Below are positions 45,643 to 59,700 of a stretch of 64,000 bases of DNA, piece after piece. The DNA comes from Isoetes taiwanensis (Eukaryota > Streptophyta > Lycopodiopsida > Isoetales > Isoetaceae), in NCBI GenBank assembly GCA_021234155.1, contig JAJEKV010000512.1, positions 62,001-126,000 on the forward strand, written 5' to 3'. Made by a program: the position numbers and the translations under genes. The notes beneath the pieces were generated by a model that made no database searches, had not been told where the DNA came from, and saw only the letters and a list, made by a program, of their open reading frames with translations. Position 1 is the stretch's first letter. Every line of letters starts with the position of its first letter.

Positions 45643-47648
45643 TGATATGGATATGGTAGCTCTGGGAGTGGCCTGAACGCTGGTCTTGGTGGACTAGCAT
45701 GGGTGTGTGAGAAGGGCAAAACTAATAGCATGGCAAGGCAATTAAAAGGCAAATTGTAAGGCAATTAAAAAGGCAATTGTAATGGTTATGGTCAAATAAT
45801 ATCTATTAAGCCAAGCTAATCTTCTTGATAATATCTCACCCAAAATAAAGGGCCAAAAGGCCAATTTCAAACGCTCATATATCTCAGCGAATATAAGTTC
45901 GATTATTATGACCAGGGCCTATTGAAAGCTCTCGTGCTAGTTTCCGGATTGGGGTCGCCCATTCGATAATCCCTTTGTGGATCGTGAGATATCGCCAAAA
46001 GAGTGGCCGGGTCGATCGACCGCATTACCAAGATTGCTTTTTTGAAGAGAACCAAGCTACTTGCCTAGAAATTGCCTTTTAGCCTTCCTTTGTTAAGACC
46101 GCTTAGTTCTCAACACCCAAGGTCTGCAAGGGTGGAGAACCGCCATTATTTGCCTTGTATTGAGAATCTTCCTCTAGTTTTGTGAACTAGAGCCGGATCA
46201 TTCGAAGCTATTGGTGTAGTTCATATCAATTGGTGTAACTCAGATCTTATGTTCATTGATCTGCGGTTTATTTGACTTTATTTCATACTTAGATCATTTT
46301 GTCATTGCTAAAGGTTTATTCTGTGGATTCTGAGCAAAACCTAGACGGCTTTTACGATTACTTAGATTATGATTTGTTTGAGGAGATCCGCATCCTATTT
46401 AGAGGAGATAAAAGGCATGGTTTATTGTTGTGAACCTATAAAAGGTATGGTTTATTGTTGTGAACCATATCAATTGGTATCAGAGCTGCTTTTTATTCCT
46501 AAAGATTGCAAAGACTTCCATTGGTGCCGGAGATTGCAAATGGTGAATAGAGGACCTTATTCTCGCTATTCTTGATGTTTGTAAGTCATCTAGTTGGTGC
46601 TAGTGATTGCAAACCGGAATAGAATTCTCCACCCGAAAATCTAAATGATTTTCTTCCTATGAATTTCAAATTTTAACTTTGATCATTCTTTCCAATCCGA
46701 TTCTACCCGCAGTAATCAACCTTTCGATATCAAGATGACAAAATTATTTGTTGCGGTGAAATATATAGGTGCAAAAGTGATTGGTGATGTGGAATAAGTA
46801 GAGGAAATTAAGCCTAATCTTCCTTATCAATCCATTTCATTTGCCAAAATGGATCTCCTTCCAATCAAGCTTCCAACTGAGAACTCCATAATCCATCTCC
46901 TTGGCCAAGATGGATCTCTCATGAAACTTTTTCCCGCGATCTACAAGTGGTGGACGGATCAATCTTTTCTCGAACTCTTTATCCTTGATAAAATCTTGAA
47001 CTATTCCAAACTAAACGAGTTTAGTGTGGTCCATTGTTTTAGTAAGATGTCTTAATAATGAATATCCGTTCTGTAAGAAATTGTAGTTTAAAAGTAGAGG
47101 TGACTTCAAAATCTGTTAAAGATTTTAAAGGATTTGTGCCTTTAGAGAAATTGTAAATCTATTTTATAATTTTGTTGTTTCCTTTCAATGAATGATCATG
47201 CCATTAATAGTTGCACAAATGGTTGGTGCCATAAGTGTTGATGTTAATGGATGACATTGAAATTCTAGATTGGTGTCTAGAGTTTTGAGAAAGTTGGCGC
47301 CATCGGTTGAGCTCTGTGCTTCAACAAGAACCCCTTGATCTTTTCTTAATCTTGTCTTTATCTTAAAATTTAAATTTTATCTAGTAGATCTTAAGTTTTG
47401 CTAATATATCTCAAAAGAATAATCAAATCTTCTCTGAATCTTTATCTTAATCTTTAGCCACAACAATTTGTGATTGTCATAAATAGTTGGTGCTATTTTA
47501 TGAAGTCATAATACTAGTCTTGGTCCTTAAAATGGATTGAGTTGGTGTTCATGTACAAATTGAGTTGGTCCTCAATTGATAAATTAAGTTGGTGCTTAAT
47601 TTGTTTATGGACACAACTGAGGTCAGTTGCCTTCAAAAAGGGAGGAAT
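45643..47648 (+). repeat. Array unit 4
   Basis: LTR 45643-46472. The primer site starts intact at 46475, but the bases after TGGTATCAGAGC differ from other units. Interior to 47648. A 68-codon frame at 46849-47055 is not conserved in other units. Confidence 0.95.
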
Positions 47649-49664
47649 TGATATGGATATGGTAGCTCTGGGAGTGGCCTTGAACGTTGGTCTTGGTGGA
47701 CTAGCATGGGTGTGTGAGAAGGGCAAACTAATAGCATGGCAAGGCAATTAAAAAAGGCAATTGTAAGGCAATTAAAAGGCAATTGTAATGGTTATGGTCA
47801 AATAATATCTATTAAGCCAAGCTAATCTTCTTGATAATATCTCACCCAAAAATAGCAGCTTCAAAAAGGCCAATTTCAAACGCTCATATCTCAGCGAATA
47901 TAAGTCTGATTATTGCGACCCAGGGCTCATTGGAAAGCTCTCAGTGTCTAGTTTCCGGATTGGGGGTCGCCCATTCGATAACTCCTTGTGGATCGTGAGA
48001 TATCGCCAAAAGAGTGGCCGTGGGTCGACTGGACTGCATGACCAAGATTGCCTTTTGAAGAGAACCAAGCTACTTGCCTAGAAATTGCCTTAGCCTTCTG
48101 CCTTTGTTAATCTGCGAGTTCTCAACACCGGGTTGGGTCCGGTTGGGTGGAGAACTGCCATTATTTGCCTTGTATTGAGAATCTTCCTCTAGTTTTGGTG
48201 AACTAGAGCCGGATCATTCTCGAGCTATTGGTGTAGTTCATATCAATTGGTGTAACTCGTGATCTTATGTTCATTGATCCGTGCTTATTTTGACTTCTTA
48301 TTTCATACTTAGATCATTTTGTCATTGCTAAAGGTTTATTCTGGTGGATTTCGTGAGCAAACCTAGACGGTTTACATGACATTTAGATTATGATTTGTTT
48401 GAGGAGATCCGTATCCTATTTAGAGGAGATAAAAGGTATGGTTTATTGTTGTGAACCTATAAAAGGTATGGTTTATTGTTGTGAACCATATCAATTGGTA
48501 TCAGAGCCAAGCTATTCCTAAAGATTGCAAAGACTTCCGGTTGGTGCTGGAGATTGCAAACAGGAATAGAGGACCTTATTCTGGCTATTCTTGATGTTTG
48601 TAAGTCATCTAGTTGGTGCTAGTGATTGCAAACTGGAATAGAATTCCTCCACCTGAAAATCTAAATGATTTTCTTCCTATGAATTTCAAATTTTAACTTC
48701 TTGGATCATTCTTTCCAATCCGATTCTACCCAGAGTAATCAACCTTTCGATATCAGTATGACAAAATTATTTGTTGCAGGAAATATATAGGTGCAGGTGA
48801 TTGGTGATGTGGAATAAGTAGAGGAAATTAAGCCTAATCTTCCTTATCAATCCATTTCATTTGCCAAAATGGATCTCCTTCCAATCAAGCCTAACCAGAA
48901 CTGACAATCCATCTCCTTGGCCAAGATGGATCTCACATTGAAACTTTTCCTGCATCTACAGTGGTGGACGGATCAATCTTTCTGAACTCTTTATCCTTGA
49001 TAAATCTTGAACTATTCCAAACTAAACGAGTTTAGTGTGGTCCATTGTTTTAGTAAGATGTCTTAATAATGAATATCTGTCTGTAAGAAATTGTAGTTTA
49101 AAAGTAGAGGTGACTTCAAAATCTGTTAAAGATTTTAAAGGATTTGTGCCTTTAGAGAAATTGTAAATCTATTTTATAATTTTGTTGCTTCCTTTCAATG
49201 AATGATCATGCCATTAATAGTTGCACAATGGTTGGTGCCATAAGTGTTGATGTTAATGGATGACATTGAAATTCTAGATTGGTGTCTAGAGTTTTGAGCA
49301 AGAGTTACGCCATCTTGGTTGAGCTCTGTGCTTCAACAAGAACCCTTGATCTTTTCTTAATCTTGTCTTCTTTATCTTAAAATTTAAATTTTATCTAGTA
49401 GATCTTAAGCTTTGCTAATATATCTCAAAAGAATAATCAAATCTTCCCCGAATCTTTATCTTAATCTTTAGCCACAACATTTGTGATTGTCATAAATAGT
49501 TGGTGCTATTTTATGAAGTCATAATACTAGTCTTTGGTCCTTAAAAATGGATTGAGTTGGTGTTCATGTACAAATTGAGTTGGTCCTCAATTGATAAATT
49601 AAGTTGGTGCTTAATTTGTTTATGGACACAACCGAGGTCGGGCTTGCCTTCAAAAGGGAGGAAT
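47649..49664 (+). repeat. Array unit 5
   Basis: LTR 47649-48493 (845 bp), primer site 48496-48508, interior 48494-49664. A good reference copy. Near the LTR end a 30-bp segment (AAAAGGTATGGTTTATTGTT...) occurs twice in tandem. Near the interior end the motif ATTGAGTTGGT recurs. Confidence 0.95.
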
Positions 49665-51663
49665 TGATATGGATATGGTAGCTCTGGGAGTGGCCTTGAA
49701 CGCTGGTCTTGTGGACTAGCATGGGTGTGTGAGAAGGGCAAACTAATAGCATGGCAAGGCAATTAAAAGGCAATTGTAAGGCAATTAAAAGGCAATTGTA
49801 ATGGTTATGGTCAAATAATATCTATTAAGCCAAGCTAATCTTCTTGATAATATCTCACCAAAAATAGCGTTCAAAAAGGCCAATTTCAAACGCTCATATC
49901 TCAGCGAATATAAGTCTGATTATTGCGACCCAGGGCTCATTGGAAAGCTCTCAGTGTCTAGTTTCCGGATTGGGGTCGCCCATTCGATAACTCCTTGTGG
50001 ATCGTGAGATATCGCCAAAAGAGTGGCCGTGGGTCAGACTGGACTGCATACCAAGATTGCCTTTTTGAAGAGAACCAAGCTACTTGCCTAGAAATTGCCT
50101 TAGCCTTCTGCCTTGTTGTTAATCTGCTAGTTCTCAACACCGGTTGGTCGGTTGGGTGGAGAACTGCCATTATTTGCCTTGTATTGAGAATCTTCCTCTA
50201 GTTTTGGTGAACTAGAGCCGGATCATTCGAGCTATTGGTGTAGTTCATATCAATTGGTGTAACTCAGATCTTATGTTCATTGGATCGTGCTTATTTGACT
50301 TCTTATTTCATACTTAGATCATTTTGTCATTGCTAAAGGTTTATTCTGTGGATTCGTAGAGCAAACCTAGACGGTTTACATTACGAGATTATGATTTGTT
50401 TGAGGAGATCCGTATCCTATTTAGAGGAGATAAAGGTATGGTTTATTGTTGTGAACCTATAAAAAGGTATGGTTTATTGTTGTGAACCATATCAATTGGT
50501 ATCAGAGCCAAGCTATTCCTAAAGATTGCAAAGACTTCCGGTTGGGCCGGAGATTGCAAACAGAATAGAGGACCTTATTGCAGCTATTCTTGATGTTTTG
50601 TAAAGTCATCTAGTTGGTGCTAGTGATTGAAAACTGGAATAGAATTCTCCACCTGAAAATCTAAATGATTTTCTTCCTGAATTTCAAATTTTAACTTCTT
50701 GGATCATTCTTTCCAATCCGATTCTACCGTGAGTAATCAACCTTTCGATATCAGAGATGACAAAATTATTTGTTGCGTGAAATATATAGGTGCGGTGATT
50801 GGTGATGTGGAATAAGTAGAGGAAATTAAGCCTAATCTTCCTTATCAATCCATTTCATTTGCCAAAATGGATCTCCTTCCAATCAAGCCTAACCAGAACT
50901 GATAATCCATCTCCTTGGCCAAGATGGATCTACATTTGAAACTTTTCAAGATCTACGATTGGTGGGATCTGATCGGATCAATCTTTCCGAACTCTTTATC
51001 CTTGATAAATCTTGAACTATTCCAAACTAAAACGAGTTTAGTGTGGTCCATTGTTTTAGTAAGATGTCTTAATAATGAATATCCGTTCCAGAAGAAATTG
51101 TAGTTTAAAAGTAGAGGTGACTTCAAAATCATAAAGATTTTAAAGGATTTGTGCCTAGAGAAATTGTAAATCTATTTTATAATTTTGTTGTTCCTTTCAA
51201 TGAATGATCATGCCATTAATAGTTGCACAATGGTTGGTGCCATAAGTGTTGATGTTAATGGATGACATTGAAATTCTAGATTGGTGTCTAGAGTTTTGAG
51301 CAAAGAGTTGGCGCCATTGGTTGGAGTGGGATGCTTCAACAAGAACCCTTGATCTTTTCTTAATCTTGTCTTTATCTTAAAATTTAAATTTTATCTAGTA
51401 GATCTTAAGCTTTGCTAATATATCTCAAAAGAATAATCAAATCTTCCTGAATCTTTATCTTAATCTTTAGCCACAACAGTTTTGTGATTGTCATAAATAG
51501 TTGGTGCTATTTTATGAAGTCATAATACTAGTCTTTGGTCCTTAAAATGGATTGAGTTGGTGTTCATGTACAAATTGAGTTGGTCCTCAATTGGATAAAT
51601 TAAGTTGGTGCTTAATTTGTTTATGGACACAACTGAGGTCGATTGCCTTCAAAAGGGAGGAAT
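49665..51663 (+). repeat. Array unit 6
   Basis: LTR 49665-50494, primer site 50497-50509, interior to 51663. Confidence 0.95.
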
Positions 51664-53672
51664 TGATATGGATATGGTAGCTCTGCTGGGAGTGGCCTTG
51701 AACGTTGGTCTTGGTGGACTAGCATGGGTGTGTGAGAAGGGCAAACTAATAGCATGGCAAGGCAATTAAAAGGCAATTGTAAGGCAATTAAAAAGGCAAT
51801 TGTAATGGTTATGGTCAAATAATATCTATTAAGCCAAGCTAATCTTCTTGATAATATCTCACCAAAAATAATAGTTTCAAAAGGCCAATTTCAAACGCTC
51901 ATATCTCAGCGAATATAAGTCGGATTATTGCGACCCAGGGCTCATTGGAAAGCTCTCAGTGTCTAGTTTCCGGATTGGGGTCGCCCATTCGATAACTCCT
52001 TGTGGATCGTGAGATATCGCCAAAAGAGTGGCCGTGGGTCGACTGGACTGCATACAACCAAGATTGCCTTTTTGAAGAGAACCAAGCTACTTGCCTAGAA
52101 ATTGCCTTAGCCTTACGCGCTTTTTCATGAATCTGCTAGTTCTCAACACCGGTTGGCCCGGGTTGGGTGGAGAACTGCCATTATTTGCCTTGTATTGAGA
52201 ATCTTCCTCTAGTTTTGGTGAACTAGATTGGGATCATTCCGAAGCTATTGGTGTAGTTCATATCAATTGGTGTAACTCGTATCTTATGTTCATTGGATCT
52301 CGTGCTTATTTGACTTCTTATTTCATACTTAGATCATTTTGTCATTGCTAAAGGTTTATTACGTGGATTCGTGAGCAAACCTAGGCGGTTTTTGACACTT
52401 AGATTATGATTTGTTTGAGGGAGATCCGCATCCTATTTAGAGGAGATAAAAGGTATGGTTTATTGTTGTGAACCTATAAAAGGTATGGTTTATTGTTGTG
52501 AACCATATCAATTGGTATCAGAGCCAAGCTATTCCTAAAGATTGCAAAGACTTCCGGTTGGTCTTTGGAGATTGCAAAAAGGAATAGAGGACCTTATTCG
52601 CTATTCTTGATGTTTGTAAGTCATCTAGTTGGTGCTAGTGATTGAAACTGGAATAGAATTCCTCCACCCGAAAAATCTAAATGATTTTCTTCCTATGAAT
52701 TTCAAATTTTAACTTCTTGGATCATTCTTTCCATCCCGATTCTACCGAGTAATCAACCTTTCGATATCGTGATGATGACAAAATTATTTGTTGCGTGAAA
52801 TATATAGGTGCAGTGATTGGTGATGTGGAATAAGTAGAGGAAATTAAGCCTAATCTTCCTTATCAATCCATTTCATTTGCCAAAATGGATCTCCTTCCAA
52901 TCAAGCCAACTAGAACTCCACAATCCATCTCCTTGGCCAAGATGGATCTCTGTTGAAACTTTTCCTGCATCTACGATTGGTGGGCCGGATCAATCTTTCT
53001 GAACTCTTTATCCTTGATAAATCTTGAACTATTCCAAACTAAACGCAGTTTAGTGTGGTCCATTGTTTTAGTAAGATGTCTTAATAATGAATATCATGTA
53101 AGAAATTGTAGTTTAAAAGTAGAGGTGACTTCAAAATCATAAAGATTTTAAAGGATTTGTGCCTTTAGAGAAATTGTAAATCTATTTTATAATTTTGTTG
53201 CTTCCTTTCAATGAATGATCATGCCATTAATAGTTGCACAATGGTTGGTGCCATAAGTGTTGATGTTAATGGATGACATTGAAATTCTAGATTGGTGTCT
53301 AGAGTTTTGAGCAAAGTTGGCGCTCTTTGGTTGAGTAGGTGCTTCAACAAGAACCCTTGATCTTTTTCTTAATCTTGTCTTTATCTTAAAATTTAAATTT
53401 TATCTAGTAGATCTTAAGCTTTGCTAATATATCTCAAAAGAATAATCAAATCTTTTTGAATCTTTATCTTAATCTTTAGCCACAAAGCTTATTTGTGATT
53501 GTCATAAATAGTTGGTGCTATTTTATGAAGTCATAATACTAGTCTTTGGTCCTTAAAATGGATTGAGTTGGTGTTCATGTACAAATTGAGTTGGTCCTCA
53601 ATTGGATAAATTAAGTTGGTGCTTAATTTGTTTATGGACAACCGAGGTCATTGCCTTCAAAAAGGGAGGAAT
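51664..53672 (+). repeat. Array unit 7
   Basis: LTR 51664-52510, primer site 52513-52525, interior to 53672. Confidence 0.95.
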
Positions 53673-55678
53673 TGATATGGATATGGTAGCTCTGGGAGTG
53701 GCCTTGAGCATTTGGTCTTGGTGGACTAGCATGGGTGTGTGAGAAGGGCAAACTAATAGCATGGCAAGGCAATTAAAAGGCAATTGTAAGGCAATTAAAG
53801 GCAATTGTAATGGTTATGGTCAAAATAATATCTATTAAGCCAAGCTAATCTTCTTGATAATATCTCGGTCCAAAATAGCGGTTTCAAAAGGCCAATTTCA
53901 AACGCTCATATCTCAGCGAATATAAGTCTGATTATTGCGACCCAGGGCTCATTGGAAAGCTCTCAGTGTCTAGTTTCCGGATTGGGGGTCGCCCATTCGA
54001 TAACTCCTTGTGGATCGTGAGATATCGCCAAAGAGTGGCCGTGGGTCAGACTGGACTGACAAACAGATTGCCTTTTGAAGAGAACCAAGCTACTTGCCTA
54101 GAAATTGCCTTAGCCTTCTTAACGCCTTCTTTGTTAATCTGCTAGTTCTCAACAATGTTGGCGGTTGGGTGGAGAACTGCCATTATTTGCCTTGTATTGA
54201 GAATCTTCCTCTAGTTTTGGTGAACTAGTTTAGGATCGTCCCGAAAGCTATTGGTGTAGTTCATATCAATTGGTGTAGCTTTCGTATCTTATGTTCATTG
54301 GATCTGTGCTTATTTTACTTCTTATTTCATACTTAGATCATTTTGTCATTGCTAAAGGTTTATTACATGGATTCAGTAGCAAACCTAGACGGTTTCTGAT
54401 TGCGAGATTATGATTTGTTTGAGGAGATCCGTATCCTATTTAGAGGAGATAAAAGGTATGGTTTATTGTTGTGAACCTATAAAAGGTATGGTTTATTGTT
54501 GTGAACCATATCAATTGGTATCAGAGCCAAGCTATTCCTAAAGATTGCAAAGACTTCCGGTTGGTGCTGGAGATTGCAAACAGGAATAGAGGACCTTATT
54601 GGAGCTATTCTTGATGTTTGTAAGTCATCTAGTTGGTGCTAGTGATTGCAAACTGAATAGAATTCCTCCACCTGAAAATCTAAATGATTTTCTTCCTATG
54701 AATTTAAAATTTTAACTTCTTGGATCATTCTTTCCAATCCGATTCTACCCAGAGTAATCTATCTTTGGATATCAGTATGACAAAATTGTTTATTGCAGGA
54801 AATATATAGGTGCAGGTGATTGGTGATGTGGAATAAGTAGAGGAAATTAAGCCTAATCTTCCTTATCAATCCATTTCATTTGCCAAAATGGATCTCCTTC
54901 CAATCAAGCCTAACTAGTAATCGACAATCCATCTCCTTGGCCAAGATGGATCTCTGTTGAAACTTTTCTGCATCTACAAAGTGGGCGGATCAATCTTTAC
55001 GAACTCTTTATCCTTGATAAATCTTGAACTATTCAAACTAAAGCGAGTTTAGTGTGGTCCATTGTTTTAGTAAGATGTCTTAATAATGAATATCTGTCTG
55101 TAAGAAATTGTAGTTTAAAAGTAAAGGTGACTTCAAAATCAGTTAAAGATTTTAACGGATTTGTGCCTTTAGAGAAATTGTAAATCTATTTTATAATTCT
55201 GTTGTTTCCTTTTAATGAATGATCATACCATTAATAGTTGCACAATGGTTGGTGCCATAAGTGTTGATGTTAAAGGATGATATTGAAATTCTAGATTGGT
55301 GTCTAGAGTTTTGAGCGGTAGTTTGCGCCATTTGGTTGGAGTCGGTGCTTCAACAAGAACCCTTGATCTTTTCTTAATCTTGCCTTTATCTTAAAATTTA
55401 AATTTTATCTAGTAGATCTTAAGCTTTGCTAATATATCTCAAAAGAATAATCAAATCTTCCCTGAATCTTTATCTTAATCTTTAGCCACAATTGCTTGTG
55501 ATTGTCATAAATAGTTGGTGCTATTTTATGAAGTCATAATACTAGTCTTTGGTCCTTAAAATGGATTGAGTTGGTGTTCATGTACAAATTGAGTTGGTCC
55601 TCAATTGGATAAATTAAGTTGGTGCTTAATTTGTTTATGGACACAACTGAGGTCAGTTGCCTTCAAAAAGGGAGGAAT
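53673..55678 (+). repeat. Array unit 8
   Basis: LTR 53673-54513, primer site 54516-54528, interior to 55678. It carries some private substitutions in otherwise invariant places (for example ATTTAAAATTTT near 54702, CTATCTTTGG near 54760). Confidence 0.95.
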
Positions 55679-57693
55679 TGATATGGATATGGTAGCTCGG
55701 GGGAGTGGCCTTGAACGTTGGTCTTGGTGGACTAGCATGGGTGTGTGAGAAGGGCAAACTAATAGCATGGCAAGGCAATTAAAAGGCAATTGTAAGGCAA
55801 TTAAAAGGCAATTGTAATGGTTATGGTCAAATAATATCTATTAAGCCAAGCTAATCTTCTTGATAATATCTCAGTCCAAAAATAGCAGTTTCAAAAAGGC
55901 CAATTTCAAACGCTCATATCTCAGCGAATATAAGTCTGATTATTGCGACCCAGGGCTCATTGGAAAGCTCTCAGTGTCTAGTTTCCGGATTGGGGTCGCC
56001 CATTCGATAACTCCTTGTGGATCGTGAGATATCGCCAAAAGAGTGGCCGTGGGTCAGACTGGACTGCACAGCCAAGATTGCCTTTTTGAAGAGAACCAAG
56101 CTACTTGCCTAGAAATTGCCTTAGCCTTCTGCCTTGTTTAATCTGCTAGTTCTCAACACGGTTGGGGTTGGGTGGAGAACCGCCATTATTTGCCTTGTAT
56201 TGAGAATCTTCCTCTAGTTTTGGTGAACTAGGAGCCGGATCATTCCGAGCTATTGGTGTAGTTCATATCAATTGGTGTAACTTCATTATCTTATGTTCAT
56301 TGGATCTGTGCTTATTTGACTTGTTTATTTCATACTAGATCATTTTGTCATTGCTAAAGGTTTATTAGATAGGTTGGATTCACTTTGTCTTAAACCTAGG
56401 ACTAATTTCTTCATTAAGATTATATTTTGTTTGAGGAGATGAAGGATCCTATTTAGAGGAGATAAAAGGTATGGTTTATTGTTGTGAACCTATTAAAAGG
56501 TATGGTTTATTGTTTTGAACCATATCAATTGGTATCAGAGCCAAGCTATTCCTAAAGATTGCAAAGACCAAATGTTGGTCTTTGGAGATTGCAACGGGGA
56601 ATAGAGGACCTTAAGAATCAATTCTTGATGTTTGTAAGTCATCTAGTTGGTGCTAGTGATTGCTCTGGAATAGAATTCCTCCACCTGAAAATCTAAATGA
56701 TTTTCTTCCTATGAATTTCAAATTTTTAACTTCTTGGATCATTCTTTCCAATCCGATTCTACCCGAGAGTAATCAACCTTTCGATATCCCGATGACAATT
56801 TTTATTTGTTGCGGGAAATATATAGGTGCAAAGGTGATTGGTGATGTGGAATAAGTAGAGGAAATTACCTCCATCTTCCTTACCATATCCATTTCATTTT
56901 CCAAAATGGTCTTTTTCAATCAAATTCAAACCGAGAATCGACAATCCATCTCCTTGGCCAAGATGGATCTCTGTTGAAACTTTTCACCATGTCGGTGGTC
57001 ACGGATACCTCTCTTTCGAACTCTTTATCCTTGATAAATCTTGAACTCCATTCCAAACTAAACGAGTTTAGTGTGGTCCATTGTTTTAGTAAGATGTCTT
57101 AATAATGAATATACTTTTGTAAGAAATTGTAGTTTTAAAAGTAGAGGGGACTTCATTTTCTTAAAGATTTTAAAGGATTTTGCCTTTAGAGAAATTGTAA
57201 ATCTATTTTATAATTTTGTTGTTTCCTTTCAATGAATGATCATGCCATTAATAGTTGCACAATGGTTGGTGCCATAAGTGTTTATGTTAATGGATGACAT
57301 TGAAATTCTAGATTGGTGTCTAGAGTTTTGAGGCAAAGGATGCTGGTTAAGGTTTTGCTTCAACAAGAACCCTTGATCTTTTCTTAATCTTGTCTTTATC
57401 TTAAAGTTTGGAAATTTTATCTAGTAGATCTTTTGCTTTGCTAATATATCTCAAAAGAATAATCAAATCTTCCTCTCATTTTTATCTTAATCTTTAGCCA
57501 CACCTCATTGTGATTGTCATAAATAGTTGGTGCTATTTTATGAAGTCATAATACTAGTCTTTTGGTCCTTAAAATGGATTGAGTTCTATGTTCATGTACA
57601 AATTGAGTTGGTCCTCAATTGGATAAATTCTAGTTGGTGCTTAATTTGTTTATGGACACAACTGAGGCCATATTGCCAACCTTTTGGAGGAAT
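55679..57693 (+). repeat. Array unit 9, with foreign patch
   Basis: LTR 55679-56527, primer site 56530-56542, interior to 57693. Within the LTR, 56366-56418 replaces the usual sequence with a segment matching 38197-38250. The interior has more private changes than its neighbours (TTTCATTTTCC, TAGATCTTTTGC), and the polypurine tract is altered (CCTTTTGGAGGAAT). Confidence 0.95.
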
Positions 57694-59700
57694 TGATATG
57701 GATATGGTAGCTCTGGGAGTGGCCTTGAACGTTGGTCTTGGTGGACTAGCATGGGTGTGTGAGAAGGGCAAACTAATAGCATGGCAAGGCAATTAAAAGG
57801 CAATTGTAAGGCAATTAAAAGGCAATTGTAATGGTTATGGTCAAATAATATCTATTAAGCCAAGCTAATCTTCTTGATAATATCTCGGTCAAAAAATAGC
57901 GGTTTCAAAAGGCCAATTTCAAACGCTCATATCTCAGCGAATATAAGTCTGATTATTGCGACCCAGGGCTCATTGGAAAGCTCTCAGTGTCTAGTTTCCG
58001 GATTGGGGTCGCCCATTCGATAACTCCTTGTGGATCGTGAGATATCGCCAAAAGAGTGGCCGTGGGTCAGACTGGACTGCTGACCAAGATTGCCTTTTTG
58101 AAGAGAACCAAGCTACTTGCCTAGAAATTGCCTTAGCCTTACGCCTTGTTGTTAATCTGCTAGTTCTCAACACCCGGTTGGCCCGGTTGGGTGGAGAACT
58201 GCCATTATTTGCCTTGTATTGAGAATCTTCCTCTAGTTTTGGTGAACTAGAGTGGGATCGTCGAGCTATTGGTGTAGTTCATATCAATTGGTGTAACTTC
58301 GTATCTTATGTTCATTGGATCCGTGCTTATTTGACTTCTTATTTCATACTTAGATCATTTTGTCATTGCTAAAGGTTTATTCTGTGGATTTCAGAGCAAA
58401 CCTAGACGGTTTACAGATTACGAGATTATGATTTGTTTGAGGAGATCTGGTATCCTATTTAGAGGAGATAAAAGGTATGGTTTATTGTTGTGAACCTATA
58501 AAAGGTATGGTTTATTGTTGTGAACCATATCAATTGGTATCAGAGCCAAGCTATTCCTAAAGATTGCAAAGACTTCCGGTTGGGCTTTGGAGATTGCAAA
58601 AGCGGGGAATAGAGGACCTTATTCGGCTATTCTTGATGTTTGTAAGTCATCTAGTTGGTGCTAGTGATTGAAAACTGGAATAGAATTCCTCCACCTGAAA
58701 ATCTAAATGATTTTCTTCCTATGAATTTCAAATTTTAACTTCTTGGATCATTCTTTCCAATCCGATTCTACCCAGAGTAATCAACCTTTCGATATCGAAG
58801 TATGACAAAATTATTTGTTGCAGGAAATATATAGGTGCAGGTGATTGGTGATGTGGAATAAGTAGAGGAAATTAAGCCTAATCTTCCTTATCAATCCATT
58901 TCATTTGCCAAAATGGATCTCCTTCCAATCAAGCCTAACCAGAACTGACAATCCATCTCCTTGGCCAAGATGGATCTCTGTTGAAACTTTTCCTGCATCT
59001 ACAGTGGTGGACGGATCAATCTTTCTGAACTCTTTATCCTTGATAAATCTTGAACTATTCCAAACTAAACGAGTTTAGTGTGGTCCATTGTTTTAGTAAG
59101 ATGTCTTAATAATGAATATCTGTCTGTAAGAAATTGTAGTTTAAAAGTAGAGGTGACTTCAAAATCTGTTAAAGATTTTAAAGGATTTGTGCCTTTAGAG
59201 AAATTGTAAATCTATTTTATAATTTTGTTGCTTCCTTTCAATGAATGATCATGCCATTAATAGTTGCACAATGGTTGGTGCCATAAGTGTTGATGTTAAT
59301 GGATGACATTGAAATTCTAGATTGGTGTCTAGAGTTTTGAGCAGTAGTTGGCGCTACTGGTTGGAGTCGGTGCTTCAACAAGAACCCTTGATCTTTTCTT
59401 AATCTTGTCTTTATCTTAAAATTTAAATTTTATCTAGTAGATCTTAAGCTTTGCTAATATATCTCAAAAGAATAATCAAATCTTCCTGAATCTTTATCTT
59501 AATCTTTAGCCACAACAGTTGTGATTGTCATAAATAGTTGGTGCTATTTTATGAAGTCATAATACTAGTCTTTGGTCCTTAAAATGGATTGAGTTGGTGT
59601 TCATGTACAAATTGAGTTGGTCCTCAATTGGATAAATTAAGTTGGTGCTTAATTTGTTTATGGACCTGGCGAGGTCGATTGCCTTCAAAAAGGGAGGAAT
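57694..59700 (+). repeat. Array unit 10
   Basis: LTR 57694-58532, primer site 58535-58547, interior to 59700. Close to units 11-13 in sequence. Confidence 0.95.

Noticed and set aside
48458-48464. TATAAAA in the LTR as a promoter
   Set aside because: It lies only about 30 bp before the LTR end, leaving almost no transcribed LTR region before the primer site. It is part of a 30-bp duplication, so it may be coincidental.
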